A DNA stretch of 64,000 bases, taken from positions 3,905,936 to 3,969,935 of the forward strand of contig NZ_QFRX01000001.1 of NCBI RefSeq assembly GCF_003143935.1, read 5' to 3'. Positions within the stretch are counted from its first letter, which is position 1. Each line of letters starts with the position of its first letter. The translations under genes were made by a program, and so were the position numbers. The notes under the pieces are model-generated. The model was not told the origin of the DNA. It was given only the letters and a program-made list of their open reading frames with translations, and made no database searches. Below are positions 63,368 to 64,000 of the stretch, one piece after another. This DNA comes from Streptomyces sp. Act143 (GTDB lineage: Bacteria > Actinomycetota > Actinomycetes > Streptomycetales > Streptomycetaceae).

Positions 63368-64000
63368 ATGGCCAGGACCCGTGTCCGTTTCGACAGTGCC
63401 GGTATCGAGATCGCCGCCCACCTCTACCTGCCCGACACCGAGGCCCCCGGCCCGCGTCCGGCGCTGGTGGTCGGCCACCCGGGCACCGGGGTGAAGGAGC
63501 AGACCTCCGGCACCTACGCGCAGCTGCTGGCGGAGCGCGGCTTCGTCACCCTCGCCTTCGACGCCGCCCACCAGGGCGAGTCCGGCGGGCTGCCGCGCGG
63601 TCTGGAGGACCCCGCCCAGCGCATCGAGGACTTCAAGGCCGCCGTGTCCTACCTGACCACCCGCGAGGAGGTCGACGCCGAGCGGATCGGGTTGCTGGGC
63701 ATCTGCGCCTCCGGCGGCTACTCGCTGGCCGCCACCGGCGGCGACCACCGCGTCAAGGCCGTGGCGGCCGTGAGCACCGCCGAACCGGCCCGCCAGTTCC
63801 GCTTCGGTGCCGATGGCTCCCAGGACCCGGCCGTCTTCCAGGCCCTCCTGGACGCCGCCGCGACCGCCCGCACCCGCGCCGCCCGTGGCGAGGACCCCGG
63901 CGTGCTGACGATGTTCCCCGACACCGCCGAGGAAGCGGGCGCCCTGGGCGGCGAACACGGCGTCGAGGGCTGGGAGTACTACTGCGGCGCGCGCGGCTAC
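63368..64000 (+). CDS. Alpha/beta hydrolase, cut by window end
   Basis: The first 211 codons of a hydrolase of dienelactone/acetyl-esterase type are present. Visible are VVGHPGTGVKEQ (oxyanion region) and GICASGGYS, where the usual Ser nucleophile of GxSxG appears as Cys-Ala-Ser (GICASGG). ATG 63368 follows AGGAG. The C-terminal His lies beyond the window. It is divergent from the DUF2255 gene. Confidence 0.88.
   Translation, partial: MARTRVRFDSAGIEIAAHLYLPDTEAPGPRPALVVGHPGTGVKEQTSGTYAQLLAERGFVTLAFDAAHQGESGGLPRGLEDPAQRIEDFKAAVSYLTTREEVDAERIGLLGICASGGYSLAATGGDHRVKAVAAVSTAEPARQFRFGADGSQDPAVFQALLDAAATARTRAARGEDPGVLTMFPDTAEEAGALGGEHGVEGWEYYCGARGY

Noticed and set aside
1..64000. tRNA or rRNA genes
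   Set aside because: No cloverleaf with a typical T-loop (GGTTCGAAT-like) or rRNA sequence was noticed on either strand by eye; a tRNAscan run would settle it.

Overview
The window is high-GC actinobacterial DNA and almost certainly a Streptomyces chromosome. The signs are strong third-position G/C bias, many GTG and a few TTG starts, mycothiol and futalosine-type menaquinone genes, and two TTA codons placed where bldA control would be expected.

Positions 1 to about 26,700 are core genome. The gene set and order resemble the Mycobacterium tuberculosis Rv1170-Rv1224 neighbourhood and, from memory, the S. coelicolor SCO5122-SCO5150 neighbourhood. It opens with an envelope-stress block on the minus strand: ECF sigma factor, zinc anti-sigma factor, HtrA-type membrane protease and TatB, with a divergent O-methyltransferase. 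Next come a DUF3117 protein, an enoyl-CoA hydratase, a 3-methyladenine DNA glycosylase, a DivIVA-like membrane protein, a FolP2-like protein, a LOG-family protein, the lysine/peptidoglycan genes dapE and dapC, a 7Fe ferredoxin, a GNAT protein, a SirB1/transglutaminase-like protein, an ABC-2 exporter coupled to a two-component system, a large glycine/proline-rich VanW-type envelope protein, mshB and an S9 peptidase. Many neighbours overlap by four bases (ATGA/GTGA), and several units end in perfect hairpin terminators.

At about 26,720 the conserved block stops inside the C-terminus of an oligopeptide-ABC ATPase. An array of five or six triloop hairpins follows. Positions 26.9-30.4 kb hold mobile-element wreckage: an IS110 fragment, an IS256 fragment, an intact-looking IS5-family element with 17-bp terminal repeats and a TAA target duplication, and the tail of a beta-helix glycosidase gene.

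Positions 30.9-51.8 kb are an accessory secretome region. It has two paralogous subtilases (one frameshifted), a lipoprotein resembling the C-terminal domain that one subtilase carries, a sedolisin, an I36-type inhibitor, other secreted proteins, two aldo/keto reductases, an MFS exporter with a TetR regulator, a LAL-type LuxR regulator and a UbiA-family prenyltransferase.

Positions 51.8-53.9 kb carry an mbtH gene followed by a collapsed NRPS gene. An SDR/hydrolase/tetR operon lies divergently from it. Positions 56.8-60.8 kb are a carbohydrate-related locus: a GH43-like glycosidase with a C-terminal carbohydrate-binding-like module, a one-component regulator built as cytoplasmic HTH, one membrane helix and an external copy of the same module, an NlpC/P60-like secreted protein and a ricin-type lectin. 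The regulator/glycosidase pair is the most interesting system here. The window ends with a LanD-like flavoprotein, an AraC regulator, a DUF2255 protein and an alpha/beta hydrolase cut by the window edge.
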